Counted from the first letter of the stretch, positions 23,250-31,441 are shown. The stretch: DNA of 47,671 bases from Atopobium sp. UBA2090 (GCA_002331575.1 DCZG01000075.1:8635-56305); one strand, 5' to 3'. A program made the numbers and translations. The notes: generated by a model from the letters alone, not told the origin.

Positions 23250-23368
23250 GGTGTGAAAGGCAACGCGAGCATGGGGAAGAGCTGGCAAGGCGCCGCGCCG
23301 AGCTCGAGCGCGCCGAGAAAGATGCTGAGTTCGGAAGCGCCATTAACGATATGCTTGCGAATATGTAG
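23246..23368 (+). CDS. Small charged ORF, 40 aa
   Basis: It starts at a GTG overlapping the TGA of the previous remnant (GTGA) and encodes a highly charged helix (RREHGEEL-type start, then RRAELERAEKDAEFGSAIN) ending NDMLANM. The stop is 23 bases before the start of the interrupted membrane protein. It could be a small coiled-coil protein or, with the previous remnant, the decayed tail of one gene. Confidence 0.35.
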   Translation: MRCERQREHGEELARRRAELERAEKDAEFGSAINDMLANM

Positions 23369-23391
23369 GCTCTCGAAGAAAGGATTCTGCG

Positions 23392-23937
23392 TTGGACTCC
23401 TGCAGCCTAAGTGCCGTTCTGGACGCCTTGACTCCAGGGCTCCCGTCGCTTGTCGGCACGCTTATCGGCGGAGCCGTGACGCTATTTGCGACTTATATGA
23501 CGGCAAGGCACCAGAACAAGCTCGAGGACAAGAGGCTCGATGCCTCTCGCGAGGATGAGTGGAGGCGCTTCGAACGCGAGAATCTGGTGGGGCTGCAAGA
23601 AGCTGTTCAGCGCGGTATGAGGGCCACGGGGAAATGCTGCCTTCAGATGGATAAGCTTGCTACCGAGGGGAAGGAATGGGCGGATTGGATTGTTGATCCT
23701 GCGGACTCGGAAATGCAGCGCTAGTCACTGGAGGACATCCTGTTGCTTTCGTGCAGGATCGATGATGTCGAGCTGGCAAAAGCCCTCTCGTTATTTCGCC
23801 AGAAGGCTCATAACGTCACTTTCGGCTCAAGGACTCGTACTCAGCTGTTCGATTCGATGAGGGAGCTATCCGATGCCTACGATGCCGCTATGGAGGTTAT
23901 CAGCGAGAAGCTGAAAGACTGCGTTAAGGGGCGCTGA
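23392..23937 (+). pseudogene. Membrane-anchored hypothetical protein interrupted by in-frame TAG
   Basis: The frame starts at a TTG (23392) behind AAAGG. It encodes an N-terminal transmembrane helix (LVGTLIGGAVTLFATYMTA, about residues 17-35) and then a charged helical domain (NKLEDKRLDASREDEWRRFERE). It stops at TAG 23722-23724 after 110 residues. The same frame continues for 70 more codons with normal codon use (SLEDILLLS to EKLKDCVKGR) and ends at TGA 23937. A single C-to-T or G-to-T change from CAG or GAG would explain the stop. No other frame carries the C-terminal part, so this is a pseudogene, or less likely a readthrough gene. The function is unknown. Confidence 0.6.
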
Positions 23938-24077
23938 GCTGGGTGAATAGGGGACGGAGGCGCGTTCGCTCTTGATGAGTTTTGGAGCGTGAGGCCGTGT
24001 GGCTCATGCTATATCGGGTTCCGCAATGTCGAGAAGGCCTCATTTCATCCGATATTATGTGACCGATTGCGAAGATT

Positions 24078-24115
24078 GGGCTGATACTTAAGGCAGCTGC
24101 TTTAAGTATCAGCCC
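24078..24115. repeat. Perfect 14-bp inverted repeat
   Basis: 24078-24091 and 24102-24115 are exact reverse complements around a 10-base loop. The element could be a terminator for the interrupted gene (it is followed by CTATT) or a small mobile-element end. Confidence 0.7.
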
Positions 24116-24149
24116 CTATTGATCGACTTCGACCTCTAGTGTTTACTTG

Positions 24150-24189
24150 CCCCGCAACTCAAGCCGAGTTGCGGGGTTTCTTGGTCTTT
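24150..24189 (+). terminator. Strong rho-independent terminator
   Basis: An 11-bp perfect stem (24150-24160 with 24166-24176) with a 5-base loop is followed by TTTCTTGGTCTTT. This is the clearest plus-strand terminator in the left half of the window and isolates the polysaccharide side from the conjugative element. Confidence 0.88.
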
Positions 24190-24209
24190 GGGCGGATTAT
24201 TCGCTGCTG

Positions 24210-24225
24210 GTTAACGGCCGTTAAC
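24210..24225. repeat. 16-bp perfect palindrome GTTAACGGCCGTTAAC
   Basis: The sequence is fully self-complementary without a loop, typical of a dimeric protein-binding site. It lies about 150 bases before the first gene of the conjugative element, close to the presumed left end. Confidence 0.75.
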
Positions 24226-24316
24226 TACTGGGGGTGACAATCGTCAAAAGGCCCTCTTTCGTCGTGGCCACCGCTCGCCCTTAGGGCACGTCCAAAATAC
24301 TTCGTTCTCCGCCTCT

Positions 24317-24356
24317 GGGCAGGAGCGCAATCCCGCGCTCCCTGACCCAGGGGAGG
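24317..24356 (+). promoter_or_regulatory. Leader hairpin touching the ribosome site of the first element gene
   Basis: AGGAGCGC (24321-24328) pairs with GCGCTCC(C)T (24335-24343), and an outer CTGGG/CCCAG pair extends the stem. The 3' arm ends next to the GGGGAGG ribosome site (24350-24356) of the gene at 24361, so folding could modulate its translation. Confidence 0.4.
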
Positions 24357-24360
24357 AAAC

Positions 24361-24819
24361 ATGCCCTCATCGCGAAGCTGCCGCAGCAGCTATGACTGCA
24401 TCGTCAAGATCAAGGGCGTCACCATGCGCCCGATACTGTTTAGCCAGCTCATGCGGAGCGACGGGGAGGGGGCGATGAACCCCGAGGAACTGTTCGCAGA
24501 CGACCGCAGCCCCGCCTCCGAGCAGGAGCGCGTCCACGAGGACGAATTGCACTCGCTCATGCGCAGCATACTGGACTGGGCGATATCCTTTCTGAGCGAG
24601 TCCAGCCAGGGTACCATCCGCGCAATCTACTTCGAAGGCAAGACCGTCAAGCAGCACAGCGAGGAGGAGTACGTCACCGTCTACGCGATTTACAAGCGCC
24701 TGGCGCGCTCGTACCCCGTCATCAAGGAGATCGTCCTCGAGGAATTGGAGGGGCTCGACGACGAGACGCGCGCCGAGCTCGAGGCCATGTTCGGGATTGG
24801 CGGTCGCGATGAGAAATGA
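24361..24819 (+). CDS. Sigma-70 region 4-like DNA-binding protein
   Basis: This 152-aa protein has a C-terminal half (about residues 75-135: a FLSESSQGTIRAIYFEGKTV segment, then a charged helix and VYAIYKRLARSYPVIKEIV) that matches the layout of a sigma region 4 helix-turn-helix, as in the small sigma-like regulators of Firmicute conjugative elements. The N-terminal half is unassigned and includes a short Cys/Arg/Ser-rich start. The ATG at 24361 has GGGGAGG at good spacing. It is the first gene of the element and lies before the recombinase genes, so control of excision or transfer is a reasonable inference. It overlaps the next gene by 11 bases. Confidence 0.55.
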   Translation: MPSSRSCRSSYDCIVKIKGVTMRPILFSQLMRSDGEGAMNPEELFADDRSPASEQERVHEDELHSLMRSILDWAISFLSESSQGTIRAIYFEGKTVKQHSEEEYVTVYAIYKRLARSYPVIKEIVLEELEGLDDETRAELEAMFGIGGRDEK

Positions 24820-25093
24820 ACAGGTGGAAGCCGTGCAGGGCGAGATGCTCCATCGCGATGGCGACGAGCCGCTTGTTGCCAGCGAGCTGAACGAAGCGGC
24901 GACTACTGCCGCGCTGCCGCGCGAGCTTCGGCAGGATGCTTCTGCAGCGGCTTGCGATGAGCCTTGCGCACGATGCGGATCAATCGGCGTGCGCGTGTCC
25001 TACGCCGGGGAGTGCAGCATCGAGGAAGCTGTGTCGCGCTACCTGGCCGCGCGCGAGAACGTGCGCGACGTCATAGGCGACGGGCCTGCGTGA
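24809..25093 (+). CDS. Small hypothetical protein of the recombination module, 94 aa
   Basis: The frame overlaps the end of the sigma-like gene, which suggests translational coupling. The protein is acidic in its first half. It has a cysteine cluster in its second half (C-x3-C-x2-C, then GSIGVRVSYAGECS), followed by a helix (IEEAVSRYLAAREN). The cysteines could form a small zinc-binding unit. I do not recognise the family. Because it lies directly before the recombinases, it could be a recombination directionality factor, but no wHTH excisionase signature is visible. The ribosome site is weak. Confidence 0.5.
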   Translation: MRNEQVEAVQGEMLHRDGDEPLVASELNEAATTAALPRELRQDASAAACDEPCARCGSIGVRVSYAGECSIEEAVSRYLAARENVRDVIGDGPA

Positions 25094-25308
25094 CGCGATT
25101 CGGCCGGCATCGGCCAACGCTCCATCAACCCTGAGATTTCCGCCTTCGCCGGCGCCGAGTCGCCGAAGGCGTGGTACGATTGCGCCAGACGCATACAAGG
25201 GCCCTCGGCGTCGGTTGTTTTTTTCTTGGCGGGAAGCGCAGCGCATCCCGAGGGCATCCTCAGAGCCTCCTGGCGCACGTACAAGCACGTGCAAAAGGAG
25301 GCCTTTTC
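25094..25308 (+). promoter_or_regulatory. Leader region of the serine recombinase operon
   Basis: A GC-rich hairpin pairs CGCCTTCG (25141-25148) with CGAAGGCG (25164-25171). A T7 run occurs near 25218-25224. A small GCACGT/ACGTGC stem lies just before the AAAAGGAGG ribosome site. The layout could attenuate recombinase transcription, but no clear -35/-10 pair was found. Confidence 0.4.
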
Positions 25309-26940
25309 ATGCCCAAAACCAAAACGCCAAAAACAGCGGCCAGGGTCTATCGCGCCGCCAGCTACGCCAGGCTCTCCGTCGACGACGAGAGCTACGGCAC
25401 CAGCGGCTCGGTGCTCAACCAGCACGCCATGATCCGCGACTTCGCCGACGCGAACGGAGGCCTGAGCATCGTCGCCGAGTACTCCGACGACGGTTTCTCG
25501 GGCTCCACCTTTGAGAACCGCCCCGGCTGGGGCAGCCTACTCGCCGACGTGGAGGCCGGCAAGATCGACTGCATCGTCGTCAAGGACCTGAGTCGCCTCG
25601 GCCGCAACTACCTGGACGTGTCGCGCTACCTGGACCAGGTGTTCCCGGCGCTCGGCGTGCGCGTGATGGCCATCACCGACGGCTACGACTCCGCAGCCGA
25701 GAAGACGCCGGCCGACGCGCTGATGCTGCCGGTGAAGAACCTCTTCAACGATATGTACTGCCGCGACGCCTCCGCCAAGACCAAGGCGTCGCTTTCCGCC
25801 AAGCGCCGCCGCGGCGAGTTCGTTGGCGCATTCGCCCCCTATGGCTACGCCAAGGGGTCGGGCCCCGACCGCGGCAGGCTTGTGGTCGACCCGGAACCCG
25901 CCGGTGTTGTGCGCGGCATCTTCGATGCGCGCATCGGCGGCATGAGCGCCGCCGGCATAGCCGCCATGCTCAATGAGAGCCTTGTGCCAAGCCCCTACGA
26001 GTATTTCGCGGCGAAGGGCGCGGCGCGCAGCTCGAACTTCTGCAAGGGGGAGAGGACCGCCTGGGACGCGCGCACGGTGCTGCGCATCTTGTCGAACGAG
26101 ACCTATGCGGGCACGCTCGTGCAGGGCAAGACCTGCAAGCCCGATTTCCGGCGCAAGGCGGTGCTCCTCGTCGACGAGTCCGAGTGGGACCGCTCGCCCG
26201 GCGCGCACGAGGCGATAGTGGACCCGGCCACCTTCGGCCTGGTGCGCAAGCTGGCGCGGCGCGATATGCGCCTGTCGCCCGGCGCCAAGCGGTCGCTGCC
26301 GCTGTCGGGGTTCCTCTTCTGCGCGGATTGCGGCGCGACGATGGCGCGGCATGCGAGCCGCCGCTCCAGCGGCAAACGCTTCTACTATTCCTGCGAGACG
26401 CATAGGAAGAACCGTGCCGAGTGCGGCATGCACAAGGTGTGGGAGGACGAGCTTTCGGCGGCGGTGATGCGGGCAGTGCACGGGCACGCCCTCGCGGCGG
26501 TCGACGGCGATGGCGCGGTGAGGGGTGCCGAGGCGTACCGCCACGACAGGCGCGCCGAGCTCGCCTGCCGCCTGGAGTCGGTGGAGGGGCGCATCGAGCA
26601 CAACGGCGACTTGCGGCTGCGCATGTACTCCGATTACGCGGCGGGCGTCATTGACAAGGCGCAGTACGCCGAGCTCGCTCGGGCCGTCGACGCCAGGCTG
26701 CAGGAGCTGAAGGGCGAGAAGGCCGGTATCGAGCGGGAATCGGCCCAGTTGGATGACGTGCGCGCGGAGACCTGGGAGCAAACCTTGGCGCGCTACCGCG
26801 ACGCCGAGGGCCTCGAGCGCGTGATGGTCGTAGAGCTCATCGACAGGGTGCTCGTCGGCGAGGGCGGCGACATCGAGGTGGTCTTCCGGTTCGGCGACCC
26901 CGTCGCCGCATGCGCCTCGAAGCAAGAGGGGGTGGCGTGA
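25309..26940 (+). CDS. Large serine recombinase 1
   Basis: This 543-aa protein has the complete large-serine-recombinase layout. The resolvase domain carries YARLS with catalytic Ser23 (Arg21 nearby), DDGFSGSTFENRPG, and VVKDLSRLGRNYLD, which supplies the conserved Arg residues (about residues 88-101). The recombinase domain follows (APYGYAK, LNESLVPSP, RILSNETYAGTLVQGK). The zinc ribbon has FCADCGATM with SCETHRKNRAEC, followed by a coiled coil and a C-terminal tail. Such enzymes integrate and excise elements at short att sites through 2-bp staggered cuts. The ATG at 25309 has AAAAGGAGG upstream; the longer frame upstream is untranslated leader. Its stop overlaps the next recombinase start (TGATG). 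Confidence 0.92.
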   Translation: MPKTKTPKTAARVYRAASYARLSVDDESYGTSGSVLNQHAMIRDFADANGGLSIVAEYSDDGFSGSTFENRPGWGSLLADVEAGKIDCIVVKDLSRLGRNYLDVSRYLDQVFPALGVRVMAITDGYDSAAEKTPADALMLPVKNLFNDMYCRDASAKTKASLSAKRRRGEFVGAFAPYGYAKGSGPDRGRLVVDPEPAGVVRGIFDARIGGMSAAGIAAMLNESLVPSPYEYFAAKGAARSSNFCKGERTAWDARTVLRILSNETYAGTLVQGKTCKPDFRRKAVLLVDESEWDRSPGAHEAIVDPATFGLVRKLARRDMRLSPGAKRSLPLSGFLFCADCGATMARHASRRSSGKRFYYSCETHRKNRAECGMHKVWEDELSAAVMRAVHGHALAAVDGDGAVRGAEAYRHDRRAELACRLESVEGRIEHNGDLRLRMYSDYAAGVIDKAQYAELARAVDARLQELKGEKAGIERESAQLDDVRAETWEQTLARYRDAEGLERVMVVELIDRVLVGEGGDIEVVFRFGDPVAACASKQEGVA

Positions 26941-27920
26941 TGGCGGGCTTCGACCTCTCTGACGTGCTGGCGGCGGCGCGCGGTATCCCCGGGGCGCGCG
27001 AGGACGGCAGATGGCGCTGCGTCGTGTACCTTTCTGCCTATGACTGGATGAGCGGCTGGCTTCGCGTCCCCGATATGGCGGCGCAGTCGGCGGCGTGCAA
27101 GGCATGGCTTTCCGCCCACGGCGATGCGCGCAAGGCGGAGACCATCAGGAACCGCAACGCCGTGCGCAACGTGCGCGCCGCCTTCGACGAGCTCATGCGC
27201 GTTATTGAGAACCGCAGGGCCGACTGCGTGGTCGTGCCCGACATAGCGGTGTTCGCGCCGTGCTTCTCGGAGGCCCGCTTCTACGTCGAGGAGGTTCTGA
27301 TGCCCATGGGCTTCCGCTTCGTGGACTGCGCGCGCGGCTTTGACACGCAGGGCGGCGACGTGCGGGCGTACTTCAAGGGGCTGCAGACAGAGATGTCCGA
27401 TGCGCTGGCCCTGCATGCCGAGCACGACAGGCTCGCCTCCGGCGGGCTTATAAGGCGCAACGTCCCCTTCGGCTACGTCTTCGACGAGGACGCGCCCTGC
27501 GGCGCGCGCGTGGACGGCGAGGTGGCGGCCTTCGTCCCCAGAATCTTCGAGCTTGCCGCCCAGGGGCGCTGGTGGCGCAGCAAGCTGGAGGGCCAGGTGC
27601 GCGAGCTTGGGTGCCCCGGGCCCAGGCAGAGGGCTAACGAGCTCTACGGCCACAATCGGCACGCCATTGAAGGCTGGGATTACGCCGCCATCAGGAGCAT
27701 GGTGACCAACCCCTTCTACACGGGGGACTTCGCCCCCGAGCGCCTCGCCAGCATCCGCATGCGCAAAAGCGGCATCCCGATCGGGTCGTTCCCTGTCATC
27801 GAAGGGCACCACCCGGCGCTGGTCGGCCGCGAGCTGTTCGAGGAGGCCAACGAGGGGCTTGCGCGCAACCGCTACGCCTGCCCGACTAAGGCCGAGGGAA
27901 GGAGGCCCTGCCGTGGCTAG
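26940..27920 (+). CDS. Serine recombinase-like protein 2, active site lost
   Basis: This 326-aa protein aligns with the serine recombinases beside it: a resolvase-like N-domain, then a recombinase domain (VPFGYVF, WDYAAIRSMVTNPFYTGDF, IEGHHPALVGRELFEEAN). The expected YARLS is Y30-L-S-A-Y, and DLSRxxR is D101-I-A-V-F-A-P, so the nucleophilic serine and the active-site arginines are missing. It ends before the zinc ribbon and coiled coil that its neighbours have. The frame is intact, with a good ribosome site and overlaps on both sides, so it looks maintained rather than decayed. A structural or regulatory subunit of a mixed recombinase complex is an inference. Confidence 0.75.
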   Translation: MAGFDLSDVLAAARGIPGAREDGRWRCVVYLSAYDWMSGWLRVPDMAAQSAACKAWLSAHGDARKAETIRNRNAVRNVRAAFDELMRVIENRRADCVVVPDIAVFAPCFSEARFYVEEVLMPMGFRFVDCARGFDTQGGDVRAYFKGLQTEMSDALALHAEHDRLASGGLIRRNVPFGYVFDEDAPCGARVDGEVAAFVPRIFELAAQGRWWRSKLEGQVRELGCPGPRQRANELYGHNRHAIEGWDYAAIRSMVTNPFYTGDFAPERLASIRMRKSGIPIGSFPVIEGHHPALVGRELFEEANEGLARNRYACPTKAEGRRPCRG

Positions 27921-29598
27921 GAAGTCGAGGAAGACGGCAGCAAGCGTCGCGGCGGTTTCTGCGGCGCCTGCGGCAAAGGTGTGGAGCTGCGCCGTCTACG
28001 CGCGGCTGAGCTGCAGGAACAACGGGCAGGCGGGCGACGGCAGCCTGCGGGCCCAGGTCGATTTCGTGCGCGACAGCTTGTCGGGCATGGAGGGCGTGGA
28101 GGTGGTCGGCGTCTACGAGGACAATGGCCGCACAGGCACCACGTTCGAGGGCAGGGCCGCGTTCGACGCGCTCATGGACGAGGTGCGCGCAGGCGCCGTC
28201 GACTGCATCGCCGTGAAGGATTTGAGCCGTTTCGGGCGCAATATGTACGAGACGAGCACGTACCTGGAGCGCATCTTCCCGTTTCTGGGCGTGCGCTTCA
28301 TCGCGGTGAACGACGGGCTCGACACGCTGCAGGGCGACGGCGGCATCGTCGTGCCCTTCAAGGGGCTGGTCAACGAGATGTACGCGGTGGAGACGTCCCG
28401 CAAGGTGTCGGCGGTGAAGCACCGCCAGATGGAGGAGGGGGAGGTCATCTACGGCAACACGTGCTACGGCTACCGCGTGGTGCGCGGCGAGGGCAGGCTT
28501 GACGTCGACGACGCCACTGCGCCGTTCGTGCCGCTGGCCTTCTCCATGTTCCTCGACGGCGAGCGCCTGGTCGACATCGCGTCAGCGCTTGCGGAAATGG
28601 GCGCGCCAACGCCCGTCGACCACCTGGACGCCCAGTCGTCGGCGGGCTACGCGGGCGTTTGGCGCGACAGGCCGTGGTCGGCGCGCTACGTCGCCAAGAT
28701 GCTCGACAACCCCGTCTACGTCGGCACGCTCGTGCTCGGCAACACCTACCGGTCGCTTTACGACGGGATTCCCGCGCACACGGTGCCCGAGGGCGAGCGC
28801 CTGGTCTTCCCCGATGCGCACCCGGCGCTCGTGCCGGCCGAGGTGTTCGGCCGCGTCCGCGCCAAGCGGCGCGCCCAGAAGGCGGCGAAGCGGGCGCAGA
28901 TGGCGGCCAAGGAGGCCGACCGCAATGCCATGCCCGACGAGCTGGCGGGCGTGTTGTTCTGCGCCGAGTGCGGTGGCCGCATGATCCTCGACCGCAGGTT
29001 CAACCCGAAGACGGGGGAGGCCCGGGGCAGCGTGTACAAGTGCCGGCGGCACCATGGGCGCGGCTGCGGCAACGACGTGCGCGTCGCCGAGCGCGCGCTG
29101 CGCATAGCCATCATGGACGAGGTCAGGGTTCAGGTCTCGACGGCGCTGGAGCTCGATCGGGTGCTCCCCGGGCTCAGGGGTAGCGAGGCTGCGGTCGACG
29201 AGAGGAGGCGGCTGCAGGCGTCCGTCGACGCACTGGCCTCGCAGGCCGCCGCGTTGTCGCGCGAGCGGCAGCGGCTCTACGAGCTGTACGCATGCGGTGG
29301 TGTGACGCTGGCCGAGTACAAGGAGATGCAGGCCGAGGCCGACGGGAGGGCGGCCGATTGCCGGGCTGCGCTCGATGCGGCCAACCGCGAGCTCGCGGAC
29401 TTCGACGCGCTGCTCGTCTCGGACGGCGCGTTCAAGGAGGCGGTCGCGGCGCTTGAGGACCTGTTCGCGTTCAGCCGCGACCTGGTGCTGGCGCTGGTGA
29501 GGCGCATAGAGGTGAGCCGCGACGGCGGCATCGAGATCCAGTTCATGTTCGGCGACTGGCGCGACAGGGTGGCTTCTATAGAGCGGAGGCTCGTATGA
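27913..29598 (+). CDS. Large serine recombinase 3
   Basis: This 561-aa protein has an Ala/Lys-rich N-terminal extension of about 25 residues, then the resolvase domain (VYARLS, catalytic Ser33; YEDNGRTGTTFEGR; VKDLSRFGRNMYETS). It continues with the recombinase domain (TCYGYRVV, ARYVAKMLDNPVYVGTLVLG), the four-Cys zinc ribbon (FCAECGGRM to CRRHHGRGC), a long coiled coil and a C-terminal beta segment ending IEIQFMFGDWRDRV. All catalytic landmarks are present. The GTG at 27913 lies behind AAGGAGG and overlaps the end of the previous gene by 8 bases. The longer in-frame start at 27859 lies inside that gene and is not needed. Confidence 0.92.
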   Translation: MARKSRKTAASVAAVSAAPAAKVWSCAVYARLSCRNNGQAGDGSLRAQVDFVRDSLSGMEGVEVVGVYEDNGRTGTTFEGRAAFDALMDEVRAGAVDCIAVKDLSRFGRNMYETSTYLERIFPFLGVRFIAVNDGLDTLQGDGGIVVPFKGLVNEMYAVETSRKVSAVKHRQMEEGEVIYGNTCYGYRVVRGEGRLDVDDATAPFVPLAFSMFLDGERLVDIASALAEMGAPTPVDHLDAQSSAGYAGVWRDRPWSARYVAKMLDNPVYVGTLVLGNTYRSLYDGIPAHTVPEGERLVFPDAHPALVPAEVFGRVRAKRRAQKAAKRAQMAAKEADRNAMPDELAGVLFCAECGGRMILDRRFNPKTGEARGSVYKCRRHHGRGCGNDVRVAERALRIAIMDEVRVQVSTALELDRVLPGLRGSEAAVDERRRLQASVDALASQAAALSRERQRLYELYACGGVTLAEYKEMQAEADGRAADCRAALDAANRELADFDALLVSDGAFKEAVAALEDLFAFSRDLVLALVRRIEVSRDGGIEIQFMFGDWRDRVASIERRLV

Positions 29599-31091
29599 TC
29601 GCACTGTACATGAGGCTCTCGAGAGCCGACGGCGACCTGGAGGGCGTCGGCGCGGTGAGCAACTCCATCGCCAACCAGCGGGCCATGCTGCGCTCCTTCG
29701 TCGAGCGCGACCCCGGGCTCGCCTGCCAGCCCGTCGAGGAGTTCGTCGACGACGGCTTCAGCGGGTCGAGCTTCGAACGGCCCGAGGTCCGGCGGATGCT
29801 AGCCCTGTGCAAGGAGGGGCGCGTATCCTGCGTAATCGTGAAGGATTTGAGCCGCTTCGCCAGGGAGTACATCGACGCCGGCACCTACATCGAGCAGGTC
29901 TTCCCCTTTCTGCGCGTGAGGTTCGTGAGCATCGCCGAGGGCTACGACTCGGCGGCGTGCAGCCTTGACTCTGCGGCGCCGGGCATAGCCATACGCAACA
30001 TAGCCAACGCCGCCTACTGCCGGGACACGTCGATCCGCGTGCGCAGCGCGCTCCAGACGAAGTGGCGGCGCGGGCTGCGGCCGCACCCCACGCCGCCGTT
30101 CGGCTACATGGTGGACCCGGCCGACCGCATGAGGCTGGCCCCGGACGAGCGCTTCGCCCCCGGCGTGCGCAGACTGTTCGAGCTCGTGGCCGAGCTTGCC
30201 GACCCGAGGCTCGTCGCCGCGGCGCTCGATGCCGACGGCATCGAAACGCCGGGCGTGGCGTACCGCAGGCTCGGGCTGTACGGGTACGGCAAGCGCCCCG
30301 AGCCGAAGAGCCGCCGCTGGACCGGCACGCAGGTGCAGAGGATCGTGGGGGATCCGGTGTACATGGGAACGCTCGTGACCGGCAAAACGCGCAGGCGCGT
30401 CATGAACAGGCAGCCGGTCGACGTGGTACCCGAATCGGAGCGCTACGTCACCGAGGGCGCGCACCCCGCGTTGGTCGGAGACGGGCTCTGGCAGGCCGCG
30501 CAGGCGTGCCTCAGGACCAAGGAGCACCTCAGGGGAGCGGGGAAGTCCGCGCCGAAAAGCCCGTTCGCGCGCGGACTTCTCAGGCGGGCCGAGTGCGGGC
30601 ACTCGCTCAGCTACCGCGCATGGAAGACGGGCGGCGCCTTCACCTGCAAGTGCGACTGCGCCGGCGGCGACAGGCGGCGGGTGACGGAGGATGAGGTCGC
30701 AGACGCCATCGCGGCAGCCATGAGGGAATGCGGTTCGGTGCCGCGGCCTTGCGCTGAGCGCGAACCCGACCGGAAGCCGAAGGCCCGCGTCACGGCGGCG
30801 GCGAAGCTCGCGGCCTACGAGCGCTACGCCTTCGGGAAGGCGACAGCCGCCGACCTCGAGGTCCTCGGCTCGCCGGCGGCGGCCGACTCGCAGCATGCCG
30901 TCGCGCCGACCTCGCTGCTTCCGTCCGGCGCGGACCGGCTGCTCGATGCCGACGGCGAGAAGGAGCGGGCGGCGCTTCTCTGCGCGCTGGAGGAACATCG
31001 GCTTGACGACGTCGATAGGGCGCTGCTCAGGCGCATCGTCGAGAAGGTGCTGGTGCATGAAGGCCAGCGCCTGGAGGTCGTGATGCGCTGA
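29595..31091 (+). CDS. Large serine recombinase 4
   Basis: This 498-aa protein starts with LYMRLS (catalytic Ser9), then DDGFSGSSFERPEV, VKDLSRFAREYID and VRFVSIAEGYDSA in the resolvase domain, and PPFGYMV with RIVGDPVYMGTLVTGK in the recombinase domain. The zinc ribbon is partly degenerate: the first cysteine is replaced (RRAECG where CAxCG is expected), although CKCDC follows. The coiled coil is shorter than in its neighbours. The ATG at 29595 overlaps the previous stop (ATGA). It closes the overlapping four-gene recombinase operon and is followed by a long hairpin. Confidence 0.9.
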   Translation: MIALYMRLSRADGDLEGVGAVSNSIANQRAMLRSFVERDPGLACQPVEEFVDDGFSGSSFERPEVRRMLALCKEGRVSCVIVKDLSRFAREYIDAGTYIEQVFPFLRVRFVSIAEGYDSAACSLDSAAPGIAIRNIANAAYCRDTSIRVRSALQTKWRRGLRPHPTPPFGYMVDPADRMRLAPDERFAPGVRRLFELVAELADPRLVAAALDADGIETPGVAYRRLGLYGYGKRPEPKSRRWTGTQVQRIVGDPVYMGTLVTGKTRRRVMNRQPVDVVPESERYVTEGAHPALVGDGLWQAAQACLRTKEHLRGAGKSAPKSPFARGLLRRAECGHSLSYRAWKTGGAFTCKCDCAGGDRRRVTEDEVADAIAAAMRECGSVPRPCAEREPDRKPKARVTAAAKLAAYERYAFGKATAADLEVLGSPAAADSQHAVAPTSLLPSGADRLLDADGEKERAALLCALEEHRLDDVDRALLRRIVEKVLVHEGQRLEVVMR

Positions 31092-31154
31092 TCGTCATCT
31101 CCGCATTGTCCAAATAGCCACGCCCTTGGCCAGAAGGCGTCAAGGGGCAGGACA

Positions 31155-31191
31155 ACTGCGCTCCTCAAAGCCTGTGGCTGAGGAGCGCAGT
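31155..31191 (+). terminator. Long hairpin after the recombinase operon
   Basis: A 13-bp perfect stem (31155-31167 with 31179-31191) can extend inward through AGCC/GGCT to a 3-base loop. It lies 63 bases after the last recombinase stop. The U tract is poor, but the stem is very stable. A second small CCCTTG/CAAGGG hairpin (31123-31128/31141-31146) precedes it. Confidence 0.65.
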
Positions 31192-31441
31192 GCTTCCGAG
31201 CCTGCGGCAAACTCGTCAGCAGCTCGCCAGCGTCGCCCGATGGCCCTCAGCTGCGCATTGCGAGGCGATAGCGCTGGCGCGCACCTTGGGCCATTCCCGA
31301 TTTTCTCCAGCATTTCCTTTGCCGACGGGCTGGCGCGGCGCCGCCCGTTCGCCCGCTTGCGCCCATCCGGTGTCCAAAACTTGCGCGGACGCGCCCTTTG
31401 GTTGGGGAAACCCAGGGAAACCAACGAGGAAAGGCGCAGAT
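31192..31441 (+). promoter_or_regulatory. Leader of the DNA-processing and transfer genes
   Basis: These 250 bases have no supported gene between the recombinase terminator and the 57-aa ORF. They should contain the promoter for the transfer region. A GTCCAAA motif at 31372-31378 is followed 15 bases later by CCCTTTGG, forming a loose CCAAA/TTTGG inverted repeat, 40-70 bases before the first start. Confidence 0.4.

Larger units (their letters stand above)
23938..24360. other. Junction between polysaccharide locus and conjugative element
   Basis: These 423 bases have no convincing coding frame. They hold a 14-bp inverted repeat, a strong terminator, a 16-bp palindrome, a GTCCAAA motif and a leader hairpin, each listed separately. 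The left end of the conjugative element should lie here or just before, since polysaccharide genes end at 23082 and element genes start at 24361. Confidence 0.5.

Noticed and set aside
24210..24225. The 16-bp palindrome as a terminator
   Set aside because: It has no loop and no T tract and lies after a complete terminator; a protein-binding site is more likely.
25537..31058. Long minus-strand open frames opposite the serine recombinases
   Set aside because: The plus-strand frames carry resolvase, recombinase and zinc-ribbon motifs; the antisense products do not.
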